A stretch of 64,000 bases of DNA from RPRB01 sp035501615 (GCA_035501615.1 DATJVY010000117.1:114536-178535), one strand, 5' to 3'. Shown: positions 16,593 through 26,031, counted from the stretch's first letter. Translations and numbers: made by a program. The notes: a model not told the origin generated them from the sequence alone.

Positions 16593-17432
16593 GTGCTTCG
16601 CCTCGCCCATCTCAGCGACCTCCACCACCAGATCGACTGGCGGAAGCGCTCGCTCTGGAGCTCGGGGTGGCGAGGCGCACCGGGACGTTTCGAGCTCCAG
16701 GCGTTGGGGAGGCTGAGTCGCTTTGCCGGAGTCGAGCAGCGCATCGCCCGGCTGGTGGACCAGGTGCTCTCCCTCGGTCCGGACCGGGTGATCCTCACCG
16801 GCGACCTGACCGCGCTCGGCGACGAATCGGAGCTGCGTCACACCCGCGCGCTGCTCGAGCCCTTCATCGCCGCCGGACTCCTGGTGGTCGTCCCCGGCAA
16901 CCACGATCGGTACACCGACGGAGCCTCGTCCGCGTTCGAGCTGGTCTTCGCGGATCTCCTGACCAGCGATCTCCCCGAGCTCGCCGACGCCCGGGGCTAC
17001 CCCTTCGTGAAGCTGGTCGGAGAGCGACACGCGCTCGTCGGTCTCGACAGCACCCGTGTCCAGGGATGGAGCCACTACGTCGTCGGGCGGCTCGGACAGC
17101 GGCAGCTCCGGGCGCTGGCGCGCGTGCTCGAGCATCCGACGATGGAGCACCGAACGGTGCTCCTCCTCACCCACCACGGGCCGGCGGGGCCCTCTGGCCG
17201 GTTCGACTGGAACGAGTCGGGCCTCATCGACGCCGCGGCGCTGCTCCGGACCCTCCATCACCGGCCGGTGGTGCTCCTCCACGGCCACTCGCACCAGCGC
17301 TACTGGCACCACGCTCGCCCCGGGCGACCGCACCTCATCGCCGGCGGGAGCTCGACCGAGCGTCCGGGGTTCTGGGAGGTCCGGGTGGACGATCACCGCG
17401 CGCTGGAGGCGGTGGCCCACCGGCTCCGCTGA
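16593..17432 (+). CDS. Calcineurin-like metallophosphoesterase
   Basis: 279 aa. Binuclear metal motifs occur in order: LAHLSDLHH, ILTGDLTALGDESEL, VVPGNHDRY, LTHHGP and LLHGHSHQRYW. Substrate unknown; similar enzymes cleave cyclic nucleotides, UDP-diacylglucosamine or phospholipids. The GTG at 16593 is used because VLRLAHLSDLHH begins the domain; a GTG at 16545 would add 16 residues with no family similarity. The last 40 bp overlap the 3' end of the convergent PAP2-type gene. Confidence 0.88.
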   Translation: MLRLAHLSDLHHQIDWRKRSLWSSGWRGAPGRFELQALGRLSRFAGVEQRIARLVDQVLSLGPDRVILTGDLTALGDESELRHTRALLEPFIAAGLLVVVPGNHDRYTDGASSAFELVFADLLTSDLPELADARGYPFVKLVGERHALVGLDSTRVQGWSHYVVGRLGQRQLRALARVLEHPTMEHRTVLLLTHHGPAGPSGRFDWNESGLIDAAALLRTLHHRPVVLLHGHSHQRYWHHARPGRPHLIAGGSSTERPGFWEVRVDDHRALEAVAHRLR

Positions 17433-18061
17433 TCCGGCCGCAGCGTGGGGAGCCAGAAGAAGACCAGGGCGATGCTCGCTGCCAGCGACAGGCCGGCGAA
17501 GATGTCCACCAGGTAGTGCTGCTTGGTGGTCAGCGTCGAGGCCGCCACCAGGGTCGCCCAGAGCAGGAACCCGGCGAACACCACCGGCCGGTGCCGCCAG
17601 AGCGAGAAGGCGGCCAGGTACGAGCCCGCGACGTGCATGCTGGGGAGACAGCTCGTCGCCGCATCGACCCCCCGCAGCGCCGACAGCGCGCGGGCGCTGG
17701 TGCTCCCGCCATCGAGCGGGAACCAATCCCGGGGGAACACCGTCGGCCAGGCGAAGTGGATGACCGCCCCCACGACGAGGAGCACGAAGTAGGTCTTCAC
17801 GTAGCGCTTCACCTCGGGCCAGCTGGTCTGGAGCATGAACGCCGCGGCGACCAGCACGTAGTCCGAGAAGTAGATCCACACCGTGCCGGGGACGAACGGC
17901 ACCGCGGCGTCCACCGGGGTCCACCACAGCGCGCGGGGCTGGAAGAGCTGGAGGTGGTTGGGGACCAGGTAGAGCACGGCGTTCATCGCCGTGGCCCCGA
18001 GCGCGATGAGCAGCTTCTGGCCCGTGCTCGGCGGGCGATCGGCGATGGAGGATCCGGTCAC
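17393..18061 (-). CDS. PAP2-superfamily membrane phosphatase / phosphotransferase
   Basis: 222 aa with about five to six hydrophobic helices. The conserved motifs are arranged as in the inositolphosphotransferase (Aur1/Ipt1-like) branch of PAP2: PTVFPRDWFPLD, CLPSMHVAGSYLAAF and LTTKQHYLVDIFAG, with catalytic His in the last two. It probably acts on a lipid phosphate or transfers a phospho-head group in the inner membrane. It directly follows the PP2C phosphatase gene, whose stop overlaps its start. Confidence 0.82.
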   Translation of the reverse strand: MTGSSIADRPPSTGQKLLIALGATAMNAVLYLVPNHLQLFQPRALWWTPVDAAVPFVPGTVWIYFSDYVLVAAAFMLQTSWPEVKRYVKTYFVLLVVGAVIHFAWPTVFPRDWFPLDGGSTSARALSALRGVDAATSCLPSMHVAGSYLAAFSLWRHRPVVFAGFLLWATLVAASTLTTKQHYLVDIFAGLSLAASIALVFFWLPTLRPDQRSRWATASSAR

Positions 18062-18822
18062 GCGAGCCTGCAGCGCGCGAGAATGCAGGTCACGTTGTCG
18101 TTTCCGCCGGCGGCGTTGGCCCGCTCGATGAGCCGGGTGCAGGCCTCCTCCAGATCGGCGTTGTCGCGGAGCAGCTGCTCCATCTCGGAGTCGGTCACCA
18201 TGCCCGAGAGGCCGTCGGAGCAGAGGAGGAAGACGTCTCCTTCCTGGGGCTCGAAGCGTCCGACGTCTACCTGCACGGTGTCCTTCATCCCCAGGGCCCG
18301 GACGATGACGTTCTTGTGGGGGAAGGCCTCGATCTCCTCCGGGGAGAGCTTCTTCGCCTTCAGGTAGTCGTTGAGGAGCGAGTGGTCCTCGGTGACCAGC
18401 TCCAGCTTTCCGTCCCGGAAGCGATAGACCCGGCTATCCCCGACGTGACCGACGTAAACGGAGCTGTCCGCGAAGAGCACCGTGGCGATGGTCGTCCCCA
18501 TCCCGCGGTAGTTGGGGTCCCCGCTCGCCGCCTCGTAGATGCGTGCGTTGGCCAGCTTGATCCCGGTGGCCAGCCGGTTCTCGTCGTAGTTCCGCGACTT
18601 GTCCATCTTGAACGGCCAGGTCACGTCCGAGTCGGTGGAGGTGAGACGGAAGAACTCCGCCAGCTCGTCGATGGCGATCTTGCTGGCGATCTCGCCGGCG
18701 AAGTGCCCCCCCATCCCGTCGGCCACGCAGTAGAGCCGCTGCTCCGCCATCACGAGGAAACTGTCCTCGTTGATGTTGCGCTTCATGCCGACGTGGCTCT
18801 TGCCTGCGACCTCGATGCGCAT
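18058..18822 (-). CDS. PP2C-type serine/threonine protein phosphatase (Stp1-like)
   Basis: 254 aa. Standard PP2C metal motifs are visible: RNINEDSFLV, LYCVADGMGGHFAGE, MGTTIATVLF, GHVGDSRVYRFRDG, LLCSDGLSGMV and AAGGNDNVTCILARC. It should dephosphorylate Ser/Thr residues, opposing kinases such as the kinase-like protein encoded near 48 kb (inference). The ATG at 18822 (MRIEVAGKSHVG) matches the family start; eight upstream in-frame codons are not conserved. Confidence 0.93.
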   Translation of the reverse strand: MRIEVAGKSHVGMKRNINEDSFLVMAEQRLYCVADGMGGHFAGEIASKIAIDELAEFFRLTSTDSDVTWPFKMDKSRNYDENRLATGIKLANARIYEAASGDPNYRGMGTTIATVLFADSSVYVGHVGDSRVYRFRDGKLELVTEDHSLLNDYLKAKKLSPEEIEAFPHKNVIVRALGMKDTVQVDVGRFEPQEGDVFLLCSDGLSGMVTDSEMEQLLRDNADLEEACTRLIERANAAGGNDNVTCILARCRLA

Positions 18823-18884
18823 CCGTGGTGCCCTGGACGCTAGCAAAGCCGCGCGCGATGGATCAAAAACTCACTCCACGACCC

Positions 18885-19364
18885 ATGGCGCTGCTTCGCT
18901 CGGTCAATCCTCCCCTCCACGTGGTGCTCGTCTCGCCACGCATCCCGCCCAACACCGGGAACGTGGCCCGCCTCTGCGCCGTGACCGGCAGCACGCTGGA
19001 GCTGGTGGAGCCGCTCGGGTTCTCCATCGCCGAGCGTGACCTCCGGCGTGCCGGCCTCGACTACTGGGACAAGGTGTTCCTGGCCCTCCACGCCGACTGG
19101 GCGGCGTACCTCGCGGCGAGCACGGGCGCGCGCCGCTGGCTCTTCACCGGGCACGCCGAGCTGACGCACTGGGACGCTCCCTTCACTCCCGGTGACCATC
19201 TCGTCTTCGGGTCGGAGCCAGGGGGCCTTCCGCCCTACATCCTGGAGGGAGGTGAGGGAACCCCGGTGGCCATCCCCATGGTCCCCGGAGTGCGCTCGCT
19301 CAACCTGTCCACGGCCGCGGGCATCGGGCTCTACGAAGCGCTCCGGCGGATCCGGCTAGAGTAG
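18885..19364 (+). CDS. trmL: tRNA (cytidine(34)-2'-O)-methyltransferase
   Basis: 159 aa, the minimal SPOUT length of TrmL/YibK. It methylates the wobble ribose of certain leucine tRNAs. Motif 1 is VVLVSPRIPPNTGNVARLC, motif 2 HLVFGSEPGGLP, and motif 3 IPMVPGVRSLNLSTAAGIGLYEALR with the trefoil-knot SAM site. Upstream in-frame starts at 18825 and 18858 exist; the ATG at 18885 leaves the shortest unconserved lead and clears the divergent phosphatase gene. Confidence 0.92.
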   Translation: MALLRSVNPPLHVVLVSPRIPPNTGNVARLCAVTGSTLELVEPLGFSIAERDLRRAGLDYWDKVFLALHADWAAYLAASTGARRWLFTGHAELTHWDAPFTPGDHLVFGSEPGGLPPYILEGGEGTPVAIPMVPGVRSLNLSTAAGIGLYEALRRIRLE

Positions 19365-19377
19365 ACCTTCCTTCCCG

Positions 19378-22254
19378 ATGGCTCGCCCCCCTCTTCCGCC
19401 CGCGGCCGAGGCGCTCTTCCGCGCGCATCAGGACAAGAGCACCGGCTGGCTCACCCTGCTCTCCGGCGGACGGGAGGCGAAGCTCTACGTGCAGTTCGGA
19501 GACCTGGTCGGGGCGCGCCTGGGGTTCGGCCACCAGACCGACGCACAGGCGCTGCTCGCCAGCGGCGCCCTGGTCCCGCCTGCGCTGGACCTCCTCTGGT
19601 CTCGCGGGCAGCTCGTGGATCCGGCGCGGGTGTGCGAGGCAGCTGGCGTCGACCCGGCCTCGGCCTCAGAGGCGCGGGCGCTGGCCTCGGTCCGCCGCGT
19701 GTCGACGCTCGCCGAGGAGGCGAGCTTCATGCCCGCGCTGGTGGAGGTGACCTTCGCCCGGGTGCGTGGCGTGCGCGCGGTGCGGGCCGCCTTCGAGGCG
19801 CTGCCTCCGGTGCCGGCGACGTCGTGGGTTCGCTGCCGGGACGTCTCGGCCGCCGAGCCCTTCCTCGCCTCGGCGGAGGAGCGGGCGTTCCTCGCCTCGA
19901 TGGCCGAGTTCCGCGCCGCCCAGTCGCTCTCCGCCGTGCAGTCGGCCCTGCTCCGCGCGCTCGAGCATGCGGGCCTGGTGGAGATCCTCGCGCCGGAGGA
20001 GTGGGAGGCGCGCGCGGGCGCCGAGCGGGTCGAGGCCGCGCGCCGGGCCGAGGAGGAGTCCCGGCGGGAGGCGGCCCGGCTGGCCCTGGAGACGGCGAGG
20101 GCCGCCGAGGACCGGCGCCAGTCCGAGATGCGCGAGCGGGCCGAGGCCGCGCGCCGCGCGCTCGAGGCCGCGCGGGCCGCCGAGGCCGCCTGGCGCAAGG
20201 CCACCGACGGCAACGGTGAGGGCATCCACACCACCGAGCGCGAGTTCCCTCCGGGAACGGTGCGCACGACCGAGCGCGAGTTCTCGCCCGAGGAACCCTT
20301 CACCACGCCGCACGACTTCCCTCCCGGGGTGCCGGTGCGCGCCACCGAGCCGTTCCACGTGCTCTCGGAGGAGATGCCTCCGCTCGAGCCGGCCCCGCGG
20401 CACGGAGGGCCCGCTCCCGAGGGCGACGAGCCGCTGCCGGTGCTGACCCGCGCGACGCTGCCTCCCTTCGAGGTCCCGGTGCCGAGCACCGACCCGATGG
20501 GACTTCCTCCGGTGGCCTCGGGGCTCGACGACGAAGACACCCTGGTGCGGGCGATGGAGCACGCCCGGGGACAGACCGACCCCTACGCTCCGCTGCCGAC
20601 GGAGGTGCCGGTCCGGGGCCGCGGCGAGCCTCCCCCGCCTGCGCGCTCGGGAACCGACGAGTACGCGCCTCGCCTGGGACGGGGAGAGCCGCCTCCGCCC
20701 CCGCGGGCCGGGACGGACCCCTACGCCCCCGGCATCGATCACCCGGCGCGCCAGACCGACCCCTACGCCGCGCCCGTCCTCCCGCGGAGCACGCCGCCTC
20801 CCGGCGAGGACGAGCTCCCGACGCCGCCGGCGCAGCCCTTCACCTTCCCTCCGGCCGGGGCCACGCCCACGCCTCCGGGCGGCACCACCGACACCCGAAC
20901 CCCCCCGGGCGGCATCCTGGTCGAGTCCGAGGGACCGGTGCTCGAGCCCGATGCGCTGATGCTCTCGCCCGTGCCGGCGCCCACCCCCGCGGCCGGAACG
21001 CTGGTCGAGGAGCTGAGCGAGGCGCTTCGCCGCGCCGGCTCCGAGGCGCCCCCCGAGCTGTGGCAGGCCAGGAGCACCGAGGCGGTGGGGAGCAAGCCCG
21101 CGGAGCGAACCCCGCTCCGGCTCGGACCCGAGGCCGCCGAGGGCGACGCCGACCTCTGGAGGCTGGTGAGCGGCACGCCCGCGGAGCCGGCCGGTTCGGT
21201 CGAGGCCGCCCTCCGCCAGGTCGACGGCCAGCTCGAGGCGCTGGCGGGGCTCCGCAACGCGCCGACCGACCCGGACAACCCCAGCACCGTCCCCCTGGCC
21301 ACCACCGACCTGGACGCGCTGGTGAAGGCCTCGTTCGAGTCGGGCGAGTGGACCATGGCTCCGCCGGCGGCGCCGGATACCAATCCGGACAGCGGTCGCA
21401 TCGGCCTGGCCGCGCTGACCGGCACTCCGGTCCCCGCCCCGCAGGCGCCCGCGCCCCCGCCGCCCGAGCTTCCCGCCACCCGCCGCCAGGAGCTGCTCCG
21501 CCAGGCCCGCGCCGCCGCCGAGCGTGAGCCGGTGGCCAGCATCCCCACCCCCCCGCCGCGCTCGCTGGAGGATGCCGAGCTGGCCGACTCCATCGAGGCG
21601 CGCCACGCGGCGCTGACCCGGGACCCCGACCGCTTCGCGGTGCTCGGCCTGTCGCCCGACGCCGGCCGCGACGACGTGAAGCGTGCCTTCATCGAGCTGG
21701 CGAAGGTGTTCCACCCCGACCGCCTCCCGCGCTCGCTGGCGATGCTCCAGCCCAAGGCGGCCCGGGTCTTCGACGCCATCCGCGAGGCGCAGGAGTTCCT
21801 CCTCGACGACGTTCGCCGCGCCGAGCACGCCGCCGCACATGCCCGGGGCGAGCCGGCGCGAGCCAGCGATCCGGCCGCCGCGTCCGAGGCCCTGGTCGCC
21901 GGCGAGATGGCGATGCGCAAGCGCGACTACGCGCAGGCGGAGGCCTTCTTCCGCCAGGCCCACGAGGCAGACCCGAGGCCCGCGACGCTCGCCGCCCAGG
22001 CCTGGGCCATCTACATGGACCCCTCCCGCCGGAGCGACGGCCCCCGGGCGCGCGCGATGATGGTCGAGGCGCTCAAGGCCGACCCCGACTGCGACCGCGC
22101 CCACTACCAGCTGGGGGTGATCGCCCGGGTCGAGGGGGACGTCGATCGGGCCGAGAAGCACTTCCGCGAGGCCGTCCGCAGCAATCCACGGCACCTGGAG
22201 GCAGCCCAGGAGCTGCGCCTCCTCGAAATGCGCCGCCGCCCGCGGAAGAAGTAG
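19378..22254 (+). CDS. Large DUF4388-like / J-domain / TPR protein with Pro-rich linker
   Basis: 958 aa. Residues 1-200 resemble a DUF4388 (PATAN) domain (STGWLTLLSGGREAKLYVQFGDLVGA). About 210-280 is an Arg/Glu/Ala coiled coil. About 280-720 is a Pro/Thr/Glu-rich disordered linker with recurring TDPYAP and TTEREFPPG-type motifs. Near 750-810 lies a J-domain with an intact HPD in FHPDRLPR, followed by TPR units to the end. It may recruit an Hsp70 to an assembly site. No membrane helix. Only 13 bp after trmL. Confidence 0.8.
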   Translation: MARPPLPPAAEALFRAHQDKSTGWLTLLSGGREAKLYVQFGDLVGARLGFGHQTDAQALLASGALVPPALDLLWSRGQLVDPARVCEAAGVDPASASEARALASVRRVSTLAEEASFMPALVEVTFARVRGVRAVRAAFEALPPVPATSWVRCRDVSAAEPFLASAEERAFLASMAEFRAAQSLSAVQSALLRALEHAGLVEILAPEEWEARAGAERVEAARRAEEESRREAARLALETARAAEDRRQSEMRERAEAARRALEAARAAEAAWRKATDGNGEGIHTTEREFPPGTVRTTEREFSPEEPFTTPHDFPPGVPVRATEPFHVLSEEMPPLEPAPRHGGPAPEGDEPLPVLTRATLPPFEVPVPSTDPMGLPPVASGLDDEDTLVRAMEHARGQTDPYAPLPTEVPVRGRGEPPPPARSGTDEYAPRLGRGEPPPPPRAGTDPYAPGIDHPARQTDPYAAPVLPRSTPPPGEDELPTPPAQPFTFPPAGATPTPPGGTTDTRTPPGGILVESEGPVLEPDALMLSPVPAPTPAAGTLVEELSEALRRAGSEAPPELWQARSTEAVGSKPAERTPLRLGPEAAEGDADLWRLVSGTPAEPAGSVEAALRQVDGQLEALAGLRNAPTDPDNPSTVPLATTDLDALVKASFESGEWTMAPPAAPDTNPDSGRIGLAALTGTPVPAPQAPAPPPPELPATRRQELLRQARAAAEREPVASIPTPPPRSLEDAELADSIEARHAALTRDPDRFAVLGLSPDAGRDDVKRAFIELAKVFHPDRLPRSLAMLQPKAARVFDAIREAQEFLLDDVRRAEHAAAHARGEPARASDPAAASEALVAGEMAMRKRDYAQAEAFFRQAHEADPRPATLAAQAWAIYMDPSRRSDGPRARAMMVEALKADPDCDRAHYQLGVIARVEGDVDRAEKHFREAVRSNPRHLEAAQELRLLEMRRRPRKK

Positions 22255-22596
22255 CTAGGGGTTGCCGCGGACCCAGGCGTCGAGCGCCGCCCGCTCGTCC
22301 TTGCCCAGACGAACGAACTCGATGCCCATGCCAGCGGGTTGCTCGGCACCGGGGAACCGCCGCACCCAGACCACGCGGGCCTGTGCCTGGACCGGCGCGG
22401 GGCGGCCGGGGATCCGGAACTCGAGGGACAGCGTCTCGCCCGGCTCGAGCAACAGGTCTGATACGAGGAAGGCGCCCCCCGCCGAGAGGTCGGAGCTGGA
22501 GAGGTCCAGCGCGCCGAGGCCGTCGGTCCCCCCGGCGCGGAACTCGACCGAGAGCGTGCGTCGCGCGTGCCGGCGCTTGTCCTCGTTGGTCAGCAC
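22255..22596 (-). CDS. PilZ-domain protein
   Basis: 113 aa. RRHARRTLSVEF supplies the RxxxR-like c-di-GMP switch and DLSSSDLSAGGAFL the D/NxSxxG motif; beta strands follow (LSLEFRIPGRPAPVQAQARVVWVR) and the end reads GMGIEFVRLGKDERAALDAWV. It probably binds c-di-GMP, made or degraded by proteins such as the HD-GYP protein encoded near 33 kb. The start is uncertain: GTG at 22596 gives VLTNEDKRRHARR, GTG at 22617 adds seven residues. The frame stays open further upstream but overlaps the divergent gene. Confidence 0.85.
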   Translation of the reverse strand: MLTNEDKRRHARRTLSVEFRAGGTDGLGALDLSSSDLSAGGAFLVSDLLLEPGETLSLEFRIPGRPAPVQAQARVVWVRRFPGAEQPAGMGIEFVRLGKDERAALDAWVRGNP

Positions 22597-22659
22597 GGGA
22601 GGAAGCCTGACCCGCACGCCATGGCTGTCAAGGCCCTGATACGCTGGGGATGCAGCCCT

Positions 22660-24990
22660 ATGGCCAAGCAGCATCTCCTGCTCGTGGACGGGGACCCGAA
22701 GAGTCTCCGGGTGATGGAGGTCAGCCTGAAGAAGGCCGGCTTCTCGGTGACCACCGCCACCGATGGCAAGGACGCGCTGCAGAAGATCCAGATCAGCCCG
22801 CCGGACCTCGTGCTCTCCGACACCCGCCTCAACGAGCTCGACGGGTTCGAGCTGTGCCGGCGCCTCAAGTCGGACGAGCGGCTGAAGCACATCCCGTTCG
22901 TCTTCCTCACCAGCCAGAAGGCGGTCGAGTTCAAGGTCCGCGGCCTCGAGATGGGCGGCGAGGACTACCTGACCAAGCCCATCTACATCAAAGAGATCGT
23001 CACCCGGGCGCGGATGATCCTCCAGAAGGCGGAGAAGGAGCGCTTCGAGCGGCGCGAGACGCGCGGCGGCTTCAGCGGAAGCCTCACCGACCTCGGGGTG
23101 GTGGACCTGGTCCAGACCTTCGAGGTGGGCCGCAAGACCGGTCTCATCCGCCTCGACGGCGAGCGCTCCGGCACCATCTACTTCCGCGACGGTCGGGTGA
23201 TCGACGCGGAGCTCGGACGGCTCGCCGGCGAGAACGCCTTCTACCGGATGCTCAACACCTTCGAGGGGCAGTTCGAGGTGCAGTTCGTCGGGGTGGACCG
23301 GCCGGAGCGCATCGAGGTCTCCACCCAGGGGCTGCTCCTCGAGGGGATGCGCCGCCTCGACGAGTGGGGCCGGATGCTGGAGCAGCTTCCGCCGCTGGAG
23401 ACGGTCTTCGAGATCGACTACCGCCAGCTCGCGGACCGCCTCAGCGAGATCCCCGACGAGGTGAACGGGCTGCTCCGGCTCTTCGACGGCCGGCGGTCGC
23501 TGGCCCGGGTCGTGGACGACTCGGACTTCGAGGACCTCGCCGCGCTGGGCATCATCAGCAAGCTCTACTTCGAGGGGCTGGTGCGCGAGGCAGGCGGGAC
23601 GCCCCCCTTCGGCGCCCGCGAGTCCCGTGCGCTCGGCGCCTGGCTCGATGGGACGCCTCCCCCGGCGGTGTGGTCGGGACCGGTGGCGGTGAAGCCCAAT
23701 CCCGCCGCCCACACTCCACCCCCGGGCGCCGTGCCCGCGGTCGCTCCGGTCTCGGTCGAGGAGACGGCGGTGCGCTCCGCCGCGGTCGCCGAGCCCCTCG
23801 TCACGGCCGTCCTCCCGGCTCCGCCCCGGGTCGATGGCACGGCGGTCGAGGCGCGCGCACCCGCCGAGGCCCCGCCGCTGGAGCTCGACGTGCTCGCTCC
23901 GCTTCCGGCCGCCATCGCCGCCGAGGTCGCCAGCGCCGAGCCCGAGCTGCACGCCCTTCTCACCGTGCCCCCACCTGCCGAGGCCCCGGTGGCCCTGCGT
24001 CCGGCGCCCCAGCCCGGATCGGCGGACGTGATGGTCTTCTCCCCTCGGCCGGACGCCATGCCCGCGCGGCTCCCGGGCTCGGCGTTCCTGGTCGCACCTC
24101 CGCCGGCGGCGCGCGCCGTGGAGCAGGCCCAGGCCAAGGCGTTGACCGACTGGGGCCACGTGCAGTCACCGCCTCCGCCGGCTCCGCCGCCCACGCCGCT
24201 CCCCGTCCTGCGCGGGCCGCTCTTCGGAGGTGCAGCCGACACGCCCGAGGCGCCACCGGTACGGGCCGAGGCGCCCCTGCCGGCCTTCCTCGAGCGCGCC
24301 GCCGCACCTCGCCGGACCGGTCGGTGGGTCCTGGGGAGCGTCGCGCTGGTCGCCGTCGTCGCCGGGAGCGTGTGGTGGGTCAGCGTCCGCCGCGAGGCGC
24401 CCCCGCCGGTGGAGGCGGTGGCCCCCCCGGTCCCGGCTCCGGCCGAGGCTCCGCCACCCGCCGCAGCGCCGGTCACCGTGACCGAGAGCCCCCCGCCGGG
24501 CGAGGCTGCACCGGTGCCGGCGACCGCCCTGGCGGGGCCTCCCCCGCAGGATGCCCCATCCCCCGCAAAGGCCGAGGAGCCGGGCGAGGCGGAGTACCGG
24601 GCCGCGGTCGCCGCCGCGCGCGAGGCGAACGCGGCCAGCAAGTGGGAGATCGAGGCCGAGGAGTACCGCCGTGCGCTCGCCCTCCGGCCTGCCTCGCTCG
24701 AGGCGAAGGAGGGGCTGGGCACGGCCGTCGTCAAGAGCTCGGGCCGGGCAGGCAGCTACCTCGAGGCCGAGCATCTCCTGGCCGACGTGGTGACCTCCGA
24801 CCCTGCGCGCGCGCGGGCGTGGCTGGTGCTGGGCATGGCGCGACAGCTCGGGGCGCGGCCCGGACCGGCCGTCGAGGCCTACCGTCGCTACCTCGAGCTC
24901 GTGCCCCAGGGGCCGTACTCGAGCGACGTGCGCTCCGTGGTGCGGGAGCTCGACCGGCGGGACGTGGCGCCGCGGCGCCCGGGGCGGTAG
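22660..24990 (+). CDS. Response regulator with DUF4388 (PATAN), membrane helix and TPR region
   Basis: 776 aa. Residues 1-120 form a complete receiver: LLLVDGDP acidic pocket, phospho-acceptor Asp in LVLSDTRLNELDGFEL, FLTS and LTKP. About 130-330 is DUF4388 (FSGSLTDLGVVDLVQTFEVGRKTGLIRL ... GTIYFRDGRVIDAELG). Then follow a long Pro/Ala linker, one transmembrane helix (WVLGSVALVAVVAGSVWWV, near 560) and a C-terminal TPR-like domain. The receiver would therefore sit on one side of the membrane and the TPRs on the other. The ATG at 22660 starts the receiver; upstream codons are not conserved. Confidence 0.85.
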   Translation: MAKQHLLLVDGDPKSLRVMEVSLKKAGFSVTTATDGKDALQKIQISPPDLVLSDTRLNELDGFELCRRLKSDERLKHIPFVFLTSQKAVEFKVRGLEMGGEDYLTKPIYIKEIVTRARMILQKAEKERFERRETRGGFSGSLTDLGVVDLVQTFEVGRKTGLIRLDGERSGTIYFRDGRVIDAELGRLAGENAFYRMLNTFEGQFEVQFVGVDRPERIEVSTQGLLLEGMRRLDEWGRMLEQLPPLETVFEIDYRQLADRLSEIPDEVNGLLRLFDGRRSLARVVDDSDFEDLAALGIISKLYFEGLVREAGGTPPFGARESRALGAWLDGTPPPAVWSGPVAVKPNPAAHTPPPGAVPAVAPVSVEETAVRSAAVAEPLVTAVLPAPPRVDGTAVEARAPAEAPPLELDVLAPLPAAIAAEVASAEPELHALLTVPPPAEAPVALRPAPQPGSADVMVFSPRPDAMPARLPGSAFLVAPPPAARAVEQAQAKALTDWGHVQSPPPPAPPPTPLPVLRGPLFGGAADTPEAPPVRAEAPLPAFLERAAAPRRTGRWVLGSVALVAVVAGSVWWVSVRREAPPPVEAVAPPVPAPAEAPPPAAAPVTVTESPPPGEAAPVPATALAGPPPQDAPSPAKAEEPGEAEYRAAVAAAREANAASKWEIEAEEYRRALALRPASLEAKEGLGTAVVKSSGRAGSYLEAEHLLADVVTSDPARARAWLVLGMARQLGARPGPAVEAYRRYLELVPQGPYSSDVRSVVRELDRRDVAPRRPGR

Positions 24991-25025
24991 AGCACCTCGT
25001 CGGCCGAGCGAGGCCGGCGCGAACG

Positions 25026-26021
25026 ATGCGCGTCCTGGGACTCGAGACCTCGTGCGACGAGACGGCGGCTGCGGTGGTGGAGGACGGCCGCCGTGCGCTC
25101 TCCGACGTCGTCTCCACCCAGGTGGACATCCACCGGCGCTGGGGCGGGGTCGTGCCCGAGCTCGCCAGCCGGAACCACGTCGTGCAGCTCCTCCCGGTGG
25201 TGGACGAGGCGCTCCGCCGCGCGGGGTGCACGCTCGAGGACCTGGACCTCGTCGCCGTCACCCGGGGGCCGGGGCTCCTCGGCGCGCTGCTGGTCGGCGT
25301 GCAGCTCGGAAAGGCGCTCTCGGCCGCGACGGGGCTCCCCCTCGTCGGGGTGAACCACCTCGAGGGCCACCTCCTCGCGGCGCGTCTGCTCCCCGACCCG
25401 CCCGAGCCGCCGTACCTCGGCCTGGTCGTCTCCGGCGGCCATACCAGCCTGTACCGGGTCGAGGGCCACGGCCGGTACAGCCGGGTGGGGAGCACCCGCG
25501 ACGACGCCGCGGGCGAGGCTTACGACAAGGTGGCCCGGCTGCTCGGGTTGCCCTACCCGGGCGGGCTGCCCATCGACCGGCTGGCGCAGTCCGGCGACCC
25601 GCGCGCCATCCGCTTCCCACGGGCGCTCAACGTCCCCGGCGTGTTCGACTGGAGCTTCAGCGGGCTGAAGACCGCCGTGCGCAACCACGTCCGCGCCCAC
25701 GGCGTACCCGGGGGGCAGGCGCTGGCCGACCTCTGTGCCTCGTTCCAAGAGGCGGTGGCGGACGCGCTGTCGCGGAAGCTGGTGGCCGCCGCGCGCACCC
25801 TGGGGCAGACCGACGTCGTGCTCTGCGGTGGCGTGGCGGCGAACTCCCGGCTCCGCGCGCTCACCCTGGAGCGCGCCGGTGAGCGGGACATCCGCGTCCA
25901 CATCCCGCCGCCCGCCCTCTGCACCGACAACGGAGCGATGATCGCCGTCGCCGGGACCGACGCCTGGCGCCGCGGCGAGCGTGGCGACCTCGCCCCGGTG
26001 GAAGCCGGCTGGACGCTGTAG
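25026..26021 (+). CDS. tsaD: tRNA N6-adenosine threonylcarbamoyltransferase
   Basis: 331 aa. TsaD transfers the threonylcarbamoyl group to A37 of ANN-decoding tRNAs, with TsaB and TsaE. ASKHA motifs are seen: LGLETSCDETAAAVV at the start, metal-binding histidines in VNHLEGHLLAARL, VSGGHTSLY, DDAAGEAYDKVARLLGLPYPGG and CGGVAANSRLR. It ends 11 bp before rsmA and follows the response regulator by 35 bp. A long upstream open frame is a shadow of that gene. Confidence 0.96.
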   Translation: MRVLGLETSCDETAAAVVEDGRRALSDVVSTQVDIHRRWGGVVPELASRNHVVQLLPVVDEALRRAGCTLEDLDLVAVTRGPGLLGALLVGVQLGKALSAATGLPLVGVNHLEGHLLAARLLPDPPEPPYLGLVVSGGHTSLYRVEGHGRYSRVGSTRDDAAGEAYDKVARLLGLPYPGGLPIDRLAQSGDPRAIRFPRALNVPGVFDWSFSGLKTAVRNHVRAHGVPGGQALADLCASFQEAVADALSRKLVAAARTLGQTDVVLCGGVAANSRLRALTLERAGERDIRVHIPPPALCTDNGAMIAVAGTDAWRRGERGDLAPVEAGWTL

Positions 26022-26031
26022 GGACGCGCCG

